From contig NZ_LZKL01000050.1 of assembly GCF_001668725.1 (NCBI RefSeq), positions 1 to 64,000 of the forward strand: a DNA stretch of 64,000 nt. The letters run 5' to 3'. Below, piece by piece: positions 1-10,012 of this stretch. A program made the position numbers and the translations under genes. Position 1 is the first letter of the stretch. Each line of letters starts with the position of its first letter. The notes beneath the pieces are model-generated. The model made no database searches. It saw only the letters and a list, made by a program, of their open reading frames with translations, and was not told the DNA's origin. Origin of the DNA: Mycobacterium sp. E787. Lineage in GTDB: Bacteria > Actinomycetota > Actinomycetes > Mycobacteriales > Mycobacteriaceae.

Positions 1-122
1 TTCTACAACCTGTACCCGGCGAGCGTCGCCAGCCGCCGCACCCCGCCGGTGCTGATGGGGGACACGGCCGGCGGCGTCGCGCTCGTGCTGGCGGGGGTCG
101 GGTCCATGGCAGCGGCCGCGGT
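1..122 (+). pseudogene. Inverted fragment of the DUF1304 gene (probable assembly chimera)
   Basis: Read on the plus strand this stretch translates without stops into a peptide that aligns with the middle of the DUF1304 protein encoded on the minus strand at 7087-7473 (FYNL...[26 protein letters not shown]). The DNA matches the reverse complement of 7190-7311 at about nine in ten bases; I count 11 mismatches, nine of them in the first 42 bases. Ten codons differ and nine of those change the amino acid, so this is not a selected paralogue. The similarity stops abruptly at about 122, inside the proline-rich linker of secD. A noisy chimeric contig end is the simplest reading; a real inverted duplication is the alternative. 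It continues beyond the left edge. Confidence 0.7.
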
Positions 123-123
123 T

Positions 124-646
124 GCGCGCCCGGCTGGCCGGGCGGCGGCGGTGGCGGTGGCGCCGGCGACGCGGGAGCGGGTTGGCCGCCCGGAGGTGCC
201 GGTTGGCCGGGCGCCGGGCCGCCCTGTGGGGGCGCCTGGGCGGGTGGCTTGGGCGCGGCGCCCTGCGCCGGCATCGAGTTCAGCACCGGCCGGATGTACA
301 GCCGCGCGGTCTGCCCGAGGTTGCGGGCCTCGCTGCCGTCGCTGCCGGGCACCGTGATCACCAGGTTGTCGCCGTCGACCACGACCTCCGACCCGGACAC
401 GCCGAGCCCGTTGACGCGGGCGCTGATGATCTGCTGCGCCTGCGCCAAGGCCTCCCGGCTCGGCCGCGAGCCGTCCGGCGTGCGGGCCGTCAGCGTGACG
501 CGGGTGCCGCCCTGCAGGTCGATGCCCAGCTTCGGCGCGGCCCGCTTGTCGCCCGTGAGGAACACCAGCAGGTAGGCGCCGATCAGCAACAACAAGAAAA
601 CCGACAGGTAGCGGGCAGGGTGCACCGGCGCCGAAGACGATGCCAC
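124..646 (-). CDS. secD: Protein translocase subunit SecD, N-terminal part only
   Basis: SecD sits in the plasma membrane with SecF and YajC and helps SecYEG release exported proteins using the proton gradient. The visible part (about 174 residues) starts with GTG at 646 behind GAGGAAC and reads [16 protein letters not shown], a first membrane segment (about residues 12-30), then the family hallmark [17 protein letters not shown] and the first periplasmic repeat ([23 protein letters not shown]). It ends in the Pro/Gln/Gly-rich linker typical of mycobacterial SecD. The remaining two thirds, with the other five membrane helices, are missing because the sequence switches to an unrelated inverted fragment at about 122. 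It lies 45 bases downstream of yajC and is probably co-transcribed. Confidence 0.9.
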
Positions 647-691
647 GTTCCTCGTATCTCCTTGAGATTCGGTTTCTTACCCCGACAGAGC

Positions 692-1027
692 CTAGTGTCG
701 GCCGCCGTCCCGGTCGTCGACGCCCTCGTCGTCCAGGGTGTCGAGGGCGTCGTGCTCGGCGGGGTCGTCGGGCAGGATCTTGTCGCGCACGGCCAGTTTC
801 ATCCAGGTGGTCACGATGCCGGGCGAGATCTCCAGGTCGACGGTGTCGTCGGTGATCGCGACGACGGTGGCCTCCAGACCGGACGTGGTGTGCACCCGGT
901 CGCCGGGCCGCAACGACTCCTGCAGGTCGATGGTGGCCTGCATCGCCCGGCGCTGGCGACGCTGCCCGAAATACATGATGCCGATCATGATGATCACGAA
1001 CGGCAAGAACAGGATCAAGCTATTCAT
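692..1027 (-). CDS. yajC: Preprotein translocase subunit YajC
   Basis: Small single-pass partner of SecDF in the Sec translocase. The 111-residue product has one N-terminal membrane helix (about residues 3-21, LILFLPFVIIMIGIMYF), then the conserved cytoplasmic YajC core (QRRQRRAMQATIDLQESLRPGDRVHTTSGLEATVV in pieces, with the LRPGDRV and TTSGL signatures) and an acidic tail. Length and order yajC-secD are as in other mycobacteria. It is divergent from gabT with 112 bases between the start codons, so its promoter must lie in that gap. Confidence 0.95.
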   Translation of the reverse strand: MNSLILFLPFVIIMIGIMYFGQRRQRRAMQATIDLQESLRPGDRVHTTSGLEATVVAITDDTVDLEISPGIVTTWMKLAVRDKILPDDPAEHDALDTLDDEGVDDRDGGRH

Positions 1028-1139
1028 GCGGCCAGTCTGCCAGCATCGCAGGTCGCCACTTACTGACCCCGCTCACTCGCGCCCGAACGGATAGGCTTGA
1101 ACGGCGACGTGACATGCGCGCCGCGGTGAGGAGGACGTC

Positions 1140-2480
1140 GTGGCCAGCCTCGAGCAGAGCCGCCAGCTGGTCACCGAAATCCCCGGGCCCACATCGCTGG
1201 AGCTGACCAAGCGCCGGGCCGCCGCGGTGTCGGGCGGCGTCAACATCTCCCTGCCGGTGTACGTCGCACGCGCCGGCGGCGGCATCGTCGAGGACGTCGA
1301 CGGCAACCGGCTCATCGACCTGGGATCCGGGATCGCGGTCACCACCATCGGCAACTCCTCGCCCCGCGTGGTGGACGCGGTGCGCGCGCAGGTGGACGAC
1401 TTCACCCACACCTGCTTCATGGTGACCCCGTACGAGGAGTACGTCGCCGTCGCCGAGCAGCTCAACCGCATCACCCCGGGCTCGGGCGAGAAGCGCTCGG
1501 TGCTGTTCAATTCCGGCGCCGAGGCGGTCGAGAACGCCGTCAAGGTCGCGCGCTGCCACACCCGCAAGCCCGCCGTCGTCGCGTTCAACCACGCCTATCA
1601 CGGGCGCACCAACCTGGCGATGGCGCTCACCGCCAAATCCATGCCCTACAAGAGCGGCTTCGGCCCGTTCGCGCCGGAGGTCTACCGGGCGCCGCTCTCC
1701 TATCCCTATCGGGACGGGCTGCACGACAAGGAACTGGCCGCCGACGGGGAGAAGGCCGCCGCGCGCACCATCGGGATCATCGAGAACCAGGTCGGCGCCG
1801 ACAGCCTGGCCGCCGTCATCATCGAGCCGATCGCCGGCGAGGGCGGATTCATCGTGCCCGCCGAGGGATTCCTGCCCGCGCTGCTCGACTGGTGCCGTCG
1901 CAACGACGTGGTGTTCATCGCCGACGAGGTGCAGACGGGGTTTGCGCGCACCGGCGCGATGTTCGCCTGCGAACACGAAGGGATCGTGCCTGACCTGATC
2001 TGCACCGCCAAGGGCATCGCCGACGGATTACCGCTGTCGGCGGTCACCGGCCGCGCCGAAATCATGGACGCATCGCATGTCGGCGGTTTGGGCGGCACCT
2101 TCGGCGGAAACCCCATCGCGTGTGCGGCGGCACTTGCCACCATCGCCACGATCGAGAGTGACGGACTCATCGAGCGGGCGCGGCAGCTGGAACGGCTGAT
2201 CACAGAGCCGTTGTTGCGCCTGCAGGCCGCCGACGACCGGATCGGCGACGTGCGGGGCCGCGGCGCCATGATCGCGATCGAGTTGGTGAAGTCGGGCACC
2301 GCCGAGCCCGACGCGGAGCTGACCCGCAGGTTGTCCACCGCGGCCCACGCAGCCGGGGTGATCGTGTTGACGTGCGGCATGTTCGGCAACGTCATCCGGC
2401 TGCTGCCGCCGCTGACGATCAGCGACGAGCTGTTGATCGAGGGCATCGACATCCTGCGCCGCATCCTGGCCGACCTCTGA
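1140..2480 (+). CDS. gabT: 4-aminobutyrate aminotransferase GabT
   Basis: PLP-dependent class III aminotransferase converting 4-aminobutyrate plus 2-oxoglutarate to succinate semialdehyde plus glutamate. The 446-residue protein has the family elements in order: the N-terminal EDVDGNRLIDLGSGIAV, the cofactor-phosphate site LFNSGAEAVENAVK, HAYHGRTN, the Asp that holds the PLP ring nitrogen in FIADEVQTGFARTG, and the Schiff-base lysine in CTAKGIADGLPLSAVTG. GTG at 1140 is chosen because GAGGA lies just upstream and the N-terminus (MASLEQSRQLVTEIPGP) matches the M. tuberculosis orthologue Rv2589. It is a single gene, 141 bases before car on the same strand. Confidence 0.95.
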   Translation: MASLEQSRQLVTEIPGPTSLELTKRRAAAVSGGVNISLPVYVARAGGGIVEDVDGNRLIDLGSGIAVTTIGNSSPRVVDAVRAQVDDFTHTCFMVTPYEEYVAVAEQLNRITPGSGEKRSVLFNSGAEAVENAVKVARCHTRKPAVVAFNHAYHGRTNLAMALTAKSMPYKSGFGPFAPEVYRAPLSYPYRDGLHDKELAADGEKAAARTIGIIENQVGADSLAAVIIEPIAGEGGFIVPAEGFLPALLDWCRRNDVVFIADEVQTGFARTGAMFACEHEGIVPDLICTAKGIADGLPLSAVTGRAEIMDASHVGGLGGTFGGNPIACAAALATIATIESDGLIERARQLERLITEPLLRLQAADDRIGDVRGRGAMIAIELVKSGTAEPDAELTRRLSTAAHAAGVIVLTCGMFGNVIRLLPPLTISDELLIEGIDILRRILADL

Positions 2481-2544
2481 TCCCGGGCCGCCGGAGGGTG
2501 CGCAACGTCACAACTTAGGTGTTCCGTTGAGGAATACCATTAGT

Positions 2545-2552
2545 TTAGCTAA
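2545..2552. promoter_or_regulatory. TTAGCTAA palindrome in the car upstream region
   Basis: An 8-base perfect palindrome sits in an unusually A/T-rich patch (about 2525-2562) of the 141-base gabT-car gap, about 70 bases before the car start. It could be part of a promoter or a regulator site. This is only a structural observation; short palindromes arise by chance. Confidence 0.3.
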
Positions 2553-2621
2553 CGTTCTAGCCATCAGCACAGCGTCGCGCGATCGAGCTACTTACTCCTT
2601 AAACCAGTCAAGGGAAGCTGT

Positions 2622-5600
2622 ATGTCGACTAACACCACCTCCGAAGAGCGGCTCGCACGCCGAGTCGACGACCTCACCGCCAAGGACCCCCAGTTCGCCG
2701 CCGCGCGGCCCGATCCCGCGGTGGCCGCGGCACTCGAACAGCCCGGTCTGCGACTGCCCCAGGTGATCCGGACCGTGCTGGAGGGTTACGCGGAGCGACC
2801 GGCGCTGGGCCAGCGCGTCGTGGAGTTCGTGAGGGACGCCAAGACGGGCCGCACCACGCTCGAGCTGCTCCCCCGCTACGAGACGTTCACCTTCCGCGAG
2901 GTCGGCGAGCGGGCCGGCGCGCTGACGCGCGCCCTGAGCCACGGCCTGCTGAGCGCCGGCGACCGCGTCTGCGTGCTGGGCTTCAACAGCGTCGACTACG
3001 CCACCATCGACATTGCGCTGGGCCTCGCCGGCGCGGTGTGCGTTCCGCTGCAGACCGGCGCCGCCGTTACACAGCTGCAGCCGATCGTCGCCGAGACGCA
3101 GCCGAGCCTGGTCGCGTCCAGCGTCAACCAGCTGCCCGAGGCCGTCGAGCTGCTCCTGAGCGGTCACGCGCCGGCCGAACTCCTCGTCTTCGACTACCAC
3201 CCCGAGGTCGACGACCAGCGCGAGGCCGTCGAAGCCGCCCGCGCACGGCTGGCCGACGCCGACGTCGTCGTCGAGACCCTGGCCGACGTCCTCGACCGCG
3301 GGAGGTCGCTGCCCGACGCGCCGCTCCCGGCGCCCCAGGACGACGACCCGCTGGCGCTGCTGATCTACACCTCCGGCAGCACCGGCGCACCCAAGGGCGC
3401 GATGTACCCGGCGCGCAACGTCGGGAAGATGTGGCGCCGGTCGAGCCACAACTGGTTCGGCGAGACCCCCGCGTCGATCACCCTCAACTTCATGCCGATG
3501 AGCCACGTCATGGGCCGCGGCATCCTCTACGGCACCCTCGGCAACGGCGGCACCGCCTACTTCGCCGCCCGGAGCGACCTTTCGACCCTGCTCGAGGACC
3601 TCGAGCTGGTGCGACCGACCGAGCTGAACTTCGTGCCGCGGATCTGGGAGACCCTGTTCGGCGAATTCCAGCGCCAGGTCGACCGGCGGCTGCCCGATGG
3701 CGCCGGCCCCGACGAGCGCCGGGCCGTCGAGGCCGAGGTCCTCGACGAGCAGCGTCAGTACACCCTGGGCGGCCGGTTCATCTTCGCGATGACGGGCTCG
3801 GCGCCGACCTCACCCGAGCTGCGGAACTGGGTGGAGGCGCTGCTGGAGATGCCGTTGGTGGACGGCTACGGCTCCACCGAGGCCGGCATGGTCCTGTTCA
3901 ACGGCGAGGTGCTGCGCCCACCGGTCGTCGACTACAAGCTGGTCGACGTGCCGGACCTGGGCTACTTCGCCACCGACCGGCCGTACCCGCGCGGTGAGTT
4001 GCTGCTCAAGACCGAGAACATGTTCCCCGGCTACTACAAGCGGGCCGAGACCACCGCGAACGTGTTCGACGAGGACGGCTTCTACCGGACCGGCGACGTC
4101 TTCGCCGAGGTCGCTCCCGACAAGCTGACCTACGTCGACCGCCGCAACAACGTGCTCAAGCTGGCGCAGGGCGAGTTCGTCACGCTGGCCAAGCTGGAGG
4201 CCGAGTTCGGCAACAGCCCGCTGGTCCGCCAGATCTACATCTACGGCAACAGCGCGCAGCCCTACCTGCTGGCCGTCGTGGTCCCCACCGAGGATGCGTT
4301 GCAGCGGTACGCGGTCGACGAGCTGAAGCCGCTGATCGCCGACTCGCTGCAGGGCGTGGCGCGAGACGCAGGACTGCAGTCCTACGAGGTGCCACGCGAC
4401 TTCCTCATCGAGACCACGCCGTTCAGCCTGGAGAACGGCCTGCTGACCGGCATCCGCAAGCTGGCGTGGCCGAAGCTCAAGCAGCACTACGGCGAGCGGC
4501 TCGAGCAGCTCTACGCCGACCTGGCCGCCGGCCAGGCCAACGAGCTGAGCGAACTGCGCCGCAACGGCGCGGACCGCCCGGCGCTCGACACCGTCAGCCG
4601 CGCCGCGGCCGCCATGCTGGGCACCGCGGCCAGCGACCTGTCCGCCGACGCCCACTTCACCGATTTGGGCGGGGATTCGTTGTCCGCCTTGACATTCGGC
4701 AACCTGCTGCGCGAGATCTTCGACGTCGACGTGCCGGTGGGCGTCATCGTCAGCCCTGCCAACGACCTGCGGGCCATCGCCGACTACATCGAGGCCGAGC
4801 GCAAGGGCACCAAGCGGCCCACGTTCGCCCTGGTACATGGCGGGGGGCACGGCCGGGACGCCACCGAGGTGCGGGCGAGCGACCTGACGCTCGACAAGTT
4901 CCTCGAGACGTCGACGCTGGCCGCCGCGCCCGAGCTGCCCAAGCCCACCTCCGAGGTGCGCACGGTGCTGCTGACCGGCGCGACCGGGTTCCTCGGCCGC
5001 TACCTGGCGCTCGAGTGGCTCGAGCGGATGGACCTGGTCGACGGCAAGGTGATCGCCCTGGTGCGGGCCCGCTCCGATGAGGAGGCCCGAGCCCGGCTGG
5101 ACAACACCTTCGATAGCGGCGACCCCGAGCTGCTCGCGCACTACCGCGAGCTGGCCGCCGGCCACCTGGAGGTGCTCGCCGGCGACAAGGGCGAGGCCAA
5201 CCTCGGCCTGGACCAGGCGACGTGGCAGCGGCTGGCCGACACCGTCGACCTGATCGTCGACCCGGCGGCCCTGGTCAACCACGTGCTGCCGTACAGCGAG
5301 CTGTTCGGCCCCAACGCGCTGGGCACCGCCGAGCTGATCCGGATCGCGCTGACCAGCAAGCAGAAGCCGTACGTCTACGTGTCGACGATCGGTGTCGGCG
5401 ATCAGATCGAGCCGGGCAAGTTCGTCGAGGACGCCGACATCCGGCAGATCAGCGCGACGCGGGCGGTCAACGACAACTACGCCAACGGCTACGGCAACAG
5501 CAAGTGGGCCGGCGAGGTGCTGCTGCGCGAGGCGCACGACCTGTGCGGGCTGCCCGTGGCGGTGTTCCGGTGCGACATGATCCTGGCCGACACCACCTAC

Positions 5601-6146
5601 GCGGGCCAGCTCAACCTGCCGGACATGTTCACCCGGCTGATGCTGAGCCTGGTCGCGACCGGTGTGGCCCCCGGTTCGTTCTACGAGCTGGACGCCGAAG
5701 GCAACCGGCAGCGCGCGCACTACGACGGCCTGCCGGTGGAGTTCATCGCCGCGGCGATCTCCACCCTGGGGACGCAGGCGGACGGGTACCAGACGTACCA
5801 CGTGATGAACCCGTACGACGACGGCATCGGCCTCGACGAATACGTCGACTGGCTCGTTGACGCCGGCTACCCGATCCAGCGCATCGCCGGCTACGGCGAG
5901 TGGTTGCGCCGGTTCGAGGGTGCGATGCGGGCCCTGCCGGAACGGCAGCGCCAGTACTCGCTGCTGCCGCTGCTGCACAACTATCAGCAGCCGGAGAAGC
6001 CGCTCCGCGGATCGTTCGCGCCGACCGACCGGTTCCGCGCCGCGGTGCAGGAGGCGAAAATCGGCCCGGACAAGGACATCCCGCACGTTTCGGCGCCGAT
6101 CATCGTCAAGTACGTCACCGACCTGCAGTTGCTCGGACTGCTGTAA
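2622..6146 (+). CDS. car: Carboxylic acid reductase (FadD9-type)
   Basis: Three-domain enzyme reducing carboxylic or fatty acids to aldehydes with ATP and NADPH; it needs a phosphopantetheine arm. In the 1174-residue product the adenylation domain carries [15 protein letters not shown] (about residues 246-260) and [17 protein letters not shown]. The carrier domain has LGGDSLSAL with the attachment serine near residue 685. The reductase domain has the nucleotide-binding [17 protein letters not shown] (near 786) and the YGNSKWAGE YxxxK pair near 957. The length is normal for the family and it is the positional orthologue of Rv2590. ATG at 2622 follows AAGGGAAGC. A strong hairpin just after the stop probably ends the transcript. 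Confidence 0.95.
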   Translation: MSTNTTSEERLARRVDDLTAKDPQFAAARPDPAVAAALEQPGLRLPQVIRTVLEGYAERPALGQRVVEFVRDAKTGRTTLELLPRYETFTFREVGERAGALTRALSHGLLSAGDRVCVLGFNSVDYATIDIALGLAGAVCVPLQTGAAVTQLQPIVAETQPSLVASSVNQLPEAVELLLSGHAPAELLVFDYHPEVDDQREAVEAARARLADADVVVETLADVLDRGRSLPDAPLPAPQDDDPLALLIYTSGSTGAPKGAMYPARNVGKMWRRSSHNWFGETPASITLNFMPMSHVMGRGILYGTLGNGGTAYFAARSDLSTLLEDLELVRPTELNFVPRIWETLFGEFQRQVDRRLPDGAGPDERRAVEAEVLDEQRQYTLGGRFIFAMTGSAPTSPELRNWVEALLEMPLVDGYGSTEAGMVLFNGEVLRPPVVDYKLVDVPDLGYFATDRPYPRGELLLKTENMFPGYYKRAETTANVFDEDGFYRTGDVFAEVAPDKLTYVDRRNNVLKLAQGEFVTLAKLEAEFGNSPLVRQIYIYGNSAQPYLLAVVVPTEDALQRYAVDELKPLIADSLQGVARDAGLQSYEVPRDFLIETTPFSLENGLLTGIRKLAWPKLKQHYGERLEQLYADLAAGQANELSELRRNGADRPALDTVSRAAAAMLGTAASDLSADAHFTDLGGDSLSALTFGNLLREIFDVDVPVGVIVSPANDLRAIADYIEAERKGTKRPTFALVHGGGHGRDATEVRASDLTLDKFLETSTLAAAPELPKPTSEVRTVLLTGATGFLGRYLALEWLERMDLVDGKVIALVRARSDEEARARLDNTFDSGDPELLAHYRELAAGHLEVLAGDKGEANLGLDQATWQRLADTVDLIVDPAALVNHVLPYSELFGPNALGTAELIRIALTSKQKPYVYVSTIGVGDQIEPGKFVEDADIRQISATRAVNDNYANGYGNSKWAGEVLLREAHDLCGLPVAVFRCDMILADTTYAGQLNLPDMFTRLMLSLVATGVAPGSFYELDAEGNRQRAHYDGLPVEFIAAAISTLGTQADGYQTYHVMNPYDDGIGLDEYVDWLVDAGYPIQRIAGYGEWLRRFEGAMRALPERQRQYSLLPLLHNYQQPEKPLRGSFAPTDRFRAAVQEAKIGPDKDIPHVSAPIIVKYVTDLQLLGLL

Positions 6147-6158
6147 GGCACCGGCGCA

Positions 6159-6188
6159 ATCGCCCAGCCCCCGCGGGGGCTGGGCGAT
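6159..6188. terminator. Perfect hairpin between car and the next minus-strand gene
   Basis: A perfect inverted repeat with 15-base arms (ATCGCCCAGCCCCCG and its complement) begins 13 bases after the car stop and lies before the end of the convergent gene at 6208. No T-run follows, which is common in mycobacteria. It could act on both strands. Confidence 0.75.
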
Positions 6189-6207
6189 CCGCTCTGGAGG
6201 CGGTTAT

Positions 6208-6975
6208 TCAGCCCTGGGGGTGGGGCCAGCGCAGGTAGGCCGCGTTGGGCGACCCACCCTCCGGGCGCTGGCGGCGCCATCCCCGCTTCGGCTCGCCTTC
6301 CGACCCGTACCGATCCACCCGCGGTTGGGTCAGCGCACCCGAGGACACCTCGGCCGACGGCTCCGCGGGCGACACCTCGGCCGACGGCTCCGCCGGCCCC
6401 GGCGTGTACTTCGGCTCGGAATAGACCGGCTGGGCGTAAGCGGGGTCGGCGGTCCGCGCGGCACGTGCCTCGGCCACCCGCGTCAGGACCTCGACATCAC
6501 GCGCGGATCGCACCGCCAGGCGCGCCACGGCGACGGCGCCCACGAAGATGATCAGCGCACCCAGACCGGAGAAATAGGAAACCTCGAGGACGGCCCGCTT
6601 GCGGTCGGATGCGGCGATCGGATCGCCGGCGGAACCGATGCGTAACATCGGGGCGACCTCGCCGCCGATCACGAACCACACGCCGGCGAGCACGGCCAGC
6701 CACCCGCCCACCATCGCGGTGATCCGGTTTCCGGAGAAGATCAGCAGCAGGCCGGCCAGCACCGCCGCGGCTCCGGGAAGCACCTCGAGCCAGCCCCGGC
6801 CGGTGGTCCATGCCCAGTCCTGGTCCGGCGTGTAGGCGAAATCGAAGTGGGGACCGACGAACGGTATCAACGCGCCCCAGGCACCCAGAACGACCAAGAT
6901 CAATCCGCTGAGCGCGCCACGCGAGCGCGGCATCCACAACGCGCTGGGTCGGCCATTTCCTACGTCTGCCATCAA
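6208..6975 (-). CDS. Four-helix membrane protein, paralogue of the gene at 7612
   Basis: Unrecognised 255-residue membrane protein. After a short N-terminus comes MPRSRGALSGLILVVLGAWGAL, the first of about four membrane segments (residues ~18-38, ~72-90, ~92-112, ~140-160), then a Pro/Glu/Ser-rich cytoplasmic tail containing a doubled AEPSAEVS unit and a basic GWRRQR stretch. The four-helix core is clearly the same as in the protein at 7612-8262 (shared MPRSRGALSGL, WGAL-PF, GWLEVLPGA, GGWLAVL, KRA-LEV-YF-GLGALI). Two start codons, ATG ATG, lie together at 6975. The locus occupies the place where M. tuberculosis has PE_PGRS44. Confidence 0.8.
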   Translation of the reverse strand: MMADVGNGRPSALWMPRSRGALSGLILVVLGAWGALIPFVGPHFDFAYTPDQDWAWTTGRGWLEVLPGAAAVLAGLLLIFSGNRITAMVGGWLAVLAGVWFVIGGEVAPMLRIGSAGDPIAASDRKRAVLEVSYFSGLGALIIFVGAVAVARLAVRSARDVEVLTRVAEARAARTADPAYAQPVYSEPKYTPGPAEPSAEVSPAEPSAEVSSGALTQPRVDRYGSEGEPKRGWRRQRPEGGSPNAAYLRWPHPQG

Positions 6976-7086
6976 TTTCCCCTCGATCGAAGCCGGACTA
7001 CTTCAGCCCCGCAGGGGTACCCACGGCGCTGGCGGGTGTAACGCGGCCGATCGAGGTTGTGGCCAATGGGCCCGGTGTGTCTCGTG

Positions 7087-7473
7087 TTACCGGTAAAGCC
7101 CCAACACGACGAGCAGGATGGCGATCACCGGGAACGTGCCCTGGATGACGGCGGCCCGCGCCTTCTCCGGCGCGGACAGCAGCAGCACCACCGCGGCGGC
7201 TGCCATGGACCCGACCCCCGCCAGCACGAGCGCGACGCCGACGGCCGTGTCCCCCATCAGCACCGGCGGAATGCCGAGGCCGGTGACGATCGCCAGGAAC
7301 AGGTTGTAGAAGCCCTGATTGAACGCGAGCAGCTTGGTGGCCTCGGCCTCTTCGGCCGACGTGCCGAACCTCGCGCGGGTGCGGGGCGACGTCCAGGTCA
7401 ACGACTCCATCGTGAAGATGTAGACGTGCAGGAGGGCTGCCAGCGCGGCGAAGACCAACCCTGCGGTGAGCAT
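7087..7473 (-). CDS. DUF1304 family membrane protein
   Basis: Small integral membrane protein of 128 residues with four predicted helices and the family pattern ALLHVYIFTMESLTW at the N-terminus, the FNQGFYNLFLAIVTGLGI loop-helix, and a final ILLVVLGLYR. The biochemical role of DUF1304 is not established. ATG at 7473 is preferred to the upstream in-frame start at 7521 because GAGGAGGAGC lies directly before it and it gives the usual family length. It sits between two paralogous membrane proteins on the same strand. An imperfect inverted copy of its middle section appears at the left edge of the window. Confidence 0.85.
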   Translation of the reverse strand: MLTAGLVFAALAALLHVYIFTMESLTWTSPRTRARFGTSAEEAEATKLLAFNQGFYNLFLAIVTGLGIPPVLMGDTAVGVALVLAGVGSMAAAAVVLLLSAPEKARAAVIQGTFPVIAILLVVLGLYR

Positions 7474-7557
7474 CGCTCCTCCTCGCTCGTCGAACAGGCC
7501 CGGTTGCAGCGTCAAGAACAATACCGACCGGCGGTGGCCGGGACCGCTTGACGCGCA

Positions 7558-7601
7558 AAGGCGCCGGTAGCCAACCGTCGCAGCTGGGCTACCGGCGCCT
7601 T
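7558..7601 (-). terminator. 15-base-arm hairpin after the 7612 gene
   Basis: AAGGCGCCGGTAGCC (7558-7572) is the exact reverse complement of 7587-7601, with a 14-base loop. It begins 11 bases beyond the stop of the minus-strand gene at 7612 and separates it from the DUF1304 gene. Confidence 0.7.
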
Positions 7602-7611
7602 CGCGCGCCGG

Positions 7612-8262
7612 TCAGACGCCGGCGTGGTGGTGGCGTCGGCCGAAGAGGCCGCCACCGGCGCGCCGGCGGAACAGGCCGCCCCGGGCGGGCACGTCGGAGC
7701 GCGCCTCGCGGGGTGACTCGCTGTACATGGCCGGTTCCCCGGCGGGTGCGGCCGCCACGGGCGCCGGTTCGGTCACCACGACGTCCCGCGCGTGCCGAAC
7801 CGCGGCGCGCGCCAGGGCCGCCCCGCCCAGGAACACGATCAGCGCGCCCAGGCCGGTGAAGTACGTGACCTCCAGCAGGGCCCGCTTCAGGTCGGTCGCG
7901 GCCGCCGGCTGACCGACGTCGCCGATACCCAGCGTCGGCGCGAACGCCCGGCCGACCACGAACCAGGCGCCCCCGAGGACCGCCAGCCAGCCGCCGAACA
8001 CGGCGCTGCCCCGGTTCCCGGAGACCAGTAACAACAGGCCACCCAGGGCGGTGACCGCGCCGGGGAGCACCTCGAGCCAGCCCTTGGCGGTGGTCCACGT
8101 CCACGCCGGATCGCTCATGTACGCCCAATCGACGTTGGGCCCGAAGAAGGGGACCAACGCCCCCCACGCGCCCAACAGGATCAGGAGCAGCCCGCTCAGG
8201 GCGCCGCGGCTGCGTGGCATGTACGCACGCGGGCGTTCGTATTCGGGGCCTGTGTGCCTCAT
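7612..8262 (-). CDS. Four-helix membrane protein, paralogue of the gene at 6208
   Basis: A 216-residue protein of unknown function with the same four-helix core as the 6208-6975 gene and a shorter tail rich in Gly, Arg and His (GGLFRRR, GGLFGRRHHH near the C-terminus). The repeated GLF-RR units in the tail suggest a basic cytoplasmic segment. The start is set at ATG 8262, preceded by an excellent TAGGAGGT; a longer open frame upstream (to 8514) has no comparable site and its N-terminus is low-complexity. The two paralogues flanking the DUF1304 gene point to a local duplication. Confidence 0.8.
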   Translation of the reverse strand: MRHTGPEYERPRAYMPRSRGALSGLLLILLGAWGALVPFFGPNVDWAYMSDPAWTWTTAKGWLEVLPGAVTALGGLLLLVSGNRGSAVFGGWLAVLGGAWFVVGRAFAPTLGIGDVGQPAAATDLKRALLEVTYFTGLGALIVFLGGAALARAAVRHARDVVVTEPAPVAAAPAGEPAMYSESPREARSDVPARGGLFRRRAGGGLFGRRHHHAGV

Positions 8263-8372
8263 CAGAAACCTCCTACAGTAAGTACTGATGCAGCCTGGGG
8301 TACCCCGCCGACCGTGACGTAACACACAAGTGCCGCGGCGTAGCCGGGCGAAGCGGGTCGCCACCATGGGAA

Positions 8373-9419
8373 CTAGTCGAAGAGGCCCTGTTGGCCCAGC
8401 CCGGCGGCGCCGGCCGGCGGGGTCAGGCCGAGGTGCGTCCACGCCTGCGCGGTGGCCACCCGTCCGCGCGGCGTGCGCGCGACCATGCCGGCCCGCACCA
8501 GGAACGGCTCGCACACCTCCTCGACGGTGGCGGCCTCCTCGCCCACCGCGACCGCCAGCGTCGAGACGCCGACCGGGCCGCCGCCGAAGCCGCGGGTGAG
8601 CGCCGACAGCACCGCCCGATCCAGCCGGTCCAGGCCCAGCTCGTCGACGTCGTAGACCGCCAGCGCGGACTTGGCGACGTCGCGGGTGATCACCCCGTCG
8701 GCGCGCACCTCGGCGAAGTCGCGGACCCGGCGCAGCAGCCGGTTGGCGATCCGCGGGGTGCCCCGCGAGCGCCGCGCGATCTCGGCGCCGGCCTCGGCGC
8801 CCAGCTCGATGCCGAGGATCCCGGCCGAGCGCGCCAGCACCCGCTCCAGCTCGGCGGGCTCGTAGAAGTCCATGTGCGCGGTGAAGCCGAACCGGTCGCG
8901 CAGCGGGCCGGTCAGCGCGCCCGACCGGGTGGTGGCGCCCACCAGGGTGAAGGGCGCCACCTCCAGCGGAATCGACGTCGCGCCGGGTCCCTTGCCCACC
9001 ACCACGTCGACCCGGAAGTCCTCCATCGCCAGGTAGAGCATCTCCTCGGCGGGCCGCGCGATGCGATGGATCTCGTCGATGAACAGCACGTCGTGCTCGA
9101 CCAGGTTGGACAGCATCGCGGCCAGGTCGCCCGCGCGTTCCAGCGCCGGGCCCGACGTCACCCGCAACGACGAGCCGAGCTCGGCCGCGATGATCATCGC
9201 CAGCGAGGTCTTGCCCAGCCCCGGCGGGCCGGACAGCAGGATGTGGTCCGGTGTGCCGCCGCGGTTCTTGGCGCCCTCGATCACCAACTGCAGCTGCTCG
9301 CGCACCCGCGGCTGGCCGATGAACTCCTCCAAAGTCCGGGGCCGCAGGCTGACGTCGATGTCGCCCTCACCCACGGTCAGCGCCGGGGAGACGTCACGGT
9401 CGGGGTAGTCGTCCGTCAT
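8373..9419 (-). CDS. ruvB: Holliday junction branch migration helicase RuvB
   Basis: AAA+ motor that drives branch migration of Holliday junctions together with RuvA. The 348-residue protein has the conserved N-terminus ([13 protein letters not shown]), Walker [11 protein letters not shown], Walker [11 protein letters not shown], sensor [18 protein letters not shown], and the C-terminal winged helix with RTPRGRVAT. Its ATG overlaps the ruvA stop (ATGA), so translation is coupled. It is the last gene of ruvC-ruvA-ruvB. Confidence 0.97.
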   Translation of the reverse strand: MTDDYPDRDVSPALTVGEGDIDVSLRPRTLEEFIGQPRVREQLQLVIEGAKNRGGTPDHILLSGPPGLGKTSLAMIIAAELGSSLRVTSGPALERAGDLAAMLSNLVEHDVLFIDEIHRIARPAEEMLYLAMEDFRVDVVVGKGPGATSIPLEVAPFTLVGATTRSGALTGPLRDRFGFTAHMDFYEPAELERVLARSAGILGIELGAEAGAEIARRSRGTPRIANRLLRRVRDFAEVRADGVITRDVAKSALAVYDVDELGLDRLDRAVLSALTRGFGGGPVGVSTLAVAVGEEAATVEEVCEPFLVRAGMVARTPRGRVATAQAWTHLGLTPPAGAAGLGQQGLFD

Positions 9420-10012
9420 CGCGACTTGCCCAGCAACGACAGGGCGGCCCGCAGCGCACCGGACGTCGTGGCCTCGTGTTCGGCGGCCAGCACCCTGTCG
9501 GTGGCCTCCTCGGCCTGCTTGGCGGCGAAACCCAGTCCGACCAGGGCCTCCACCACCGGGCCGCGGACCGCGTTGCCGTTGACGGCCGCGACGCCCGGGG
9601 TGGCACCGCCGGCGGGCGCCACCTTGTCCCGCAGTTCCAGCACCATCCGCTCGGCGCCGCGCTTGCCGATGCCGGGCACCCGGGTCAGCGCGGCGACGTC
9701 GCCGTCGTGCAGCGCGTGGCGCAGCGCCGCGGCGTCGTGCACGGCCAGCGTCGCCATCGCCAGCCGGGGCCCCACCCCCGACACCGACAGCAGCGTCAGG
9801 AACAGGTCGCGGGTGTCGGAGTCGGCGAACCCGTACAGCGTCTGCGAATCCTCACGGACGACCATCGCGGTGATCAGCCGGGCCTCGGTCCCGGTGCGCA
9901 GCGTCGCCAGCGTCGACGGCGTCGCGTTGACCCGGTAGCCGACGCCGGCGGCCTCGATCACCGCATGATCGAGCGCCACCTCGAGCACCTCCCCGCGCAC
10001 CGAGGCGATCAT
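9416..10012 (-). CDS. ruvA: Holliday junction DNA-binding protein RuvA
   Basis: Tetrameric protein that holds the four-way DNA junction and recruits RuvB. The 198-residue sequence starts [12 protein letters not shown] and has the OB-fold domain, the helix-hairpin-helix motifs ([14 protein letters not shown] and [15 protein letters not shown]), a flexible linker and the C-terminal domain III ([14 protein letters not shown]) that contacts RuvB. ATG at 10012 overlaps the ruvC stop by four bases. Confidence 0.97.
   Translation of the reverse strand: MIASVRGEVLEVALDHAVIEAAGVGYRVNATPSTLATLRTGTEARLITAMVVREDSQTLYGFADSDTRDLFLTLLSVSGVGPRLAMATLAVHDAAALRHALHDGDVAALTRVPGIGKRGAERMVLELRDKVAPAGGATPGVAAVNGNAVRGPVVEALVGLGFAAKQAEEATDRVLAAEHEATTSGALRAALSLLGKSR

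Noticed and set aside
3810-6086. A 758-codon open frame antisense to car
   Set aside because: It is composed of Val/Gly/Gln/Arg-rich low-complexity sequence with no family motif and shadows the car codons; long antisense frames are routine at this GC content.
8263-8514. Upstream extension of the membrane protein at 7612
   Set aside because: The added 84 residues are low-complexity and lack a ribosome site, while ATG 8262 has an excellent one.
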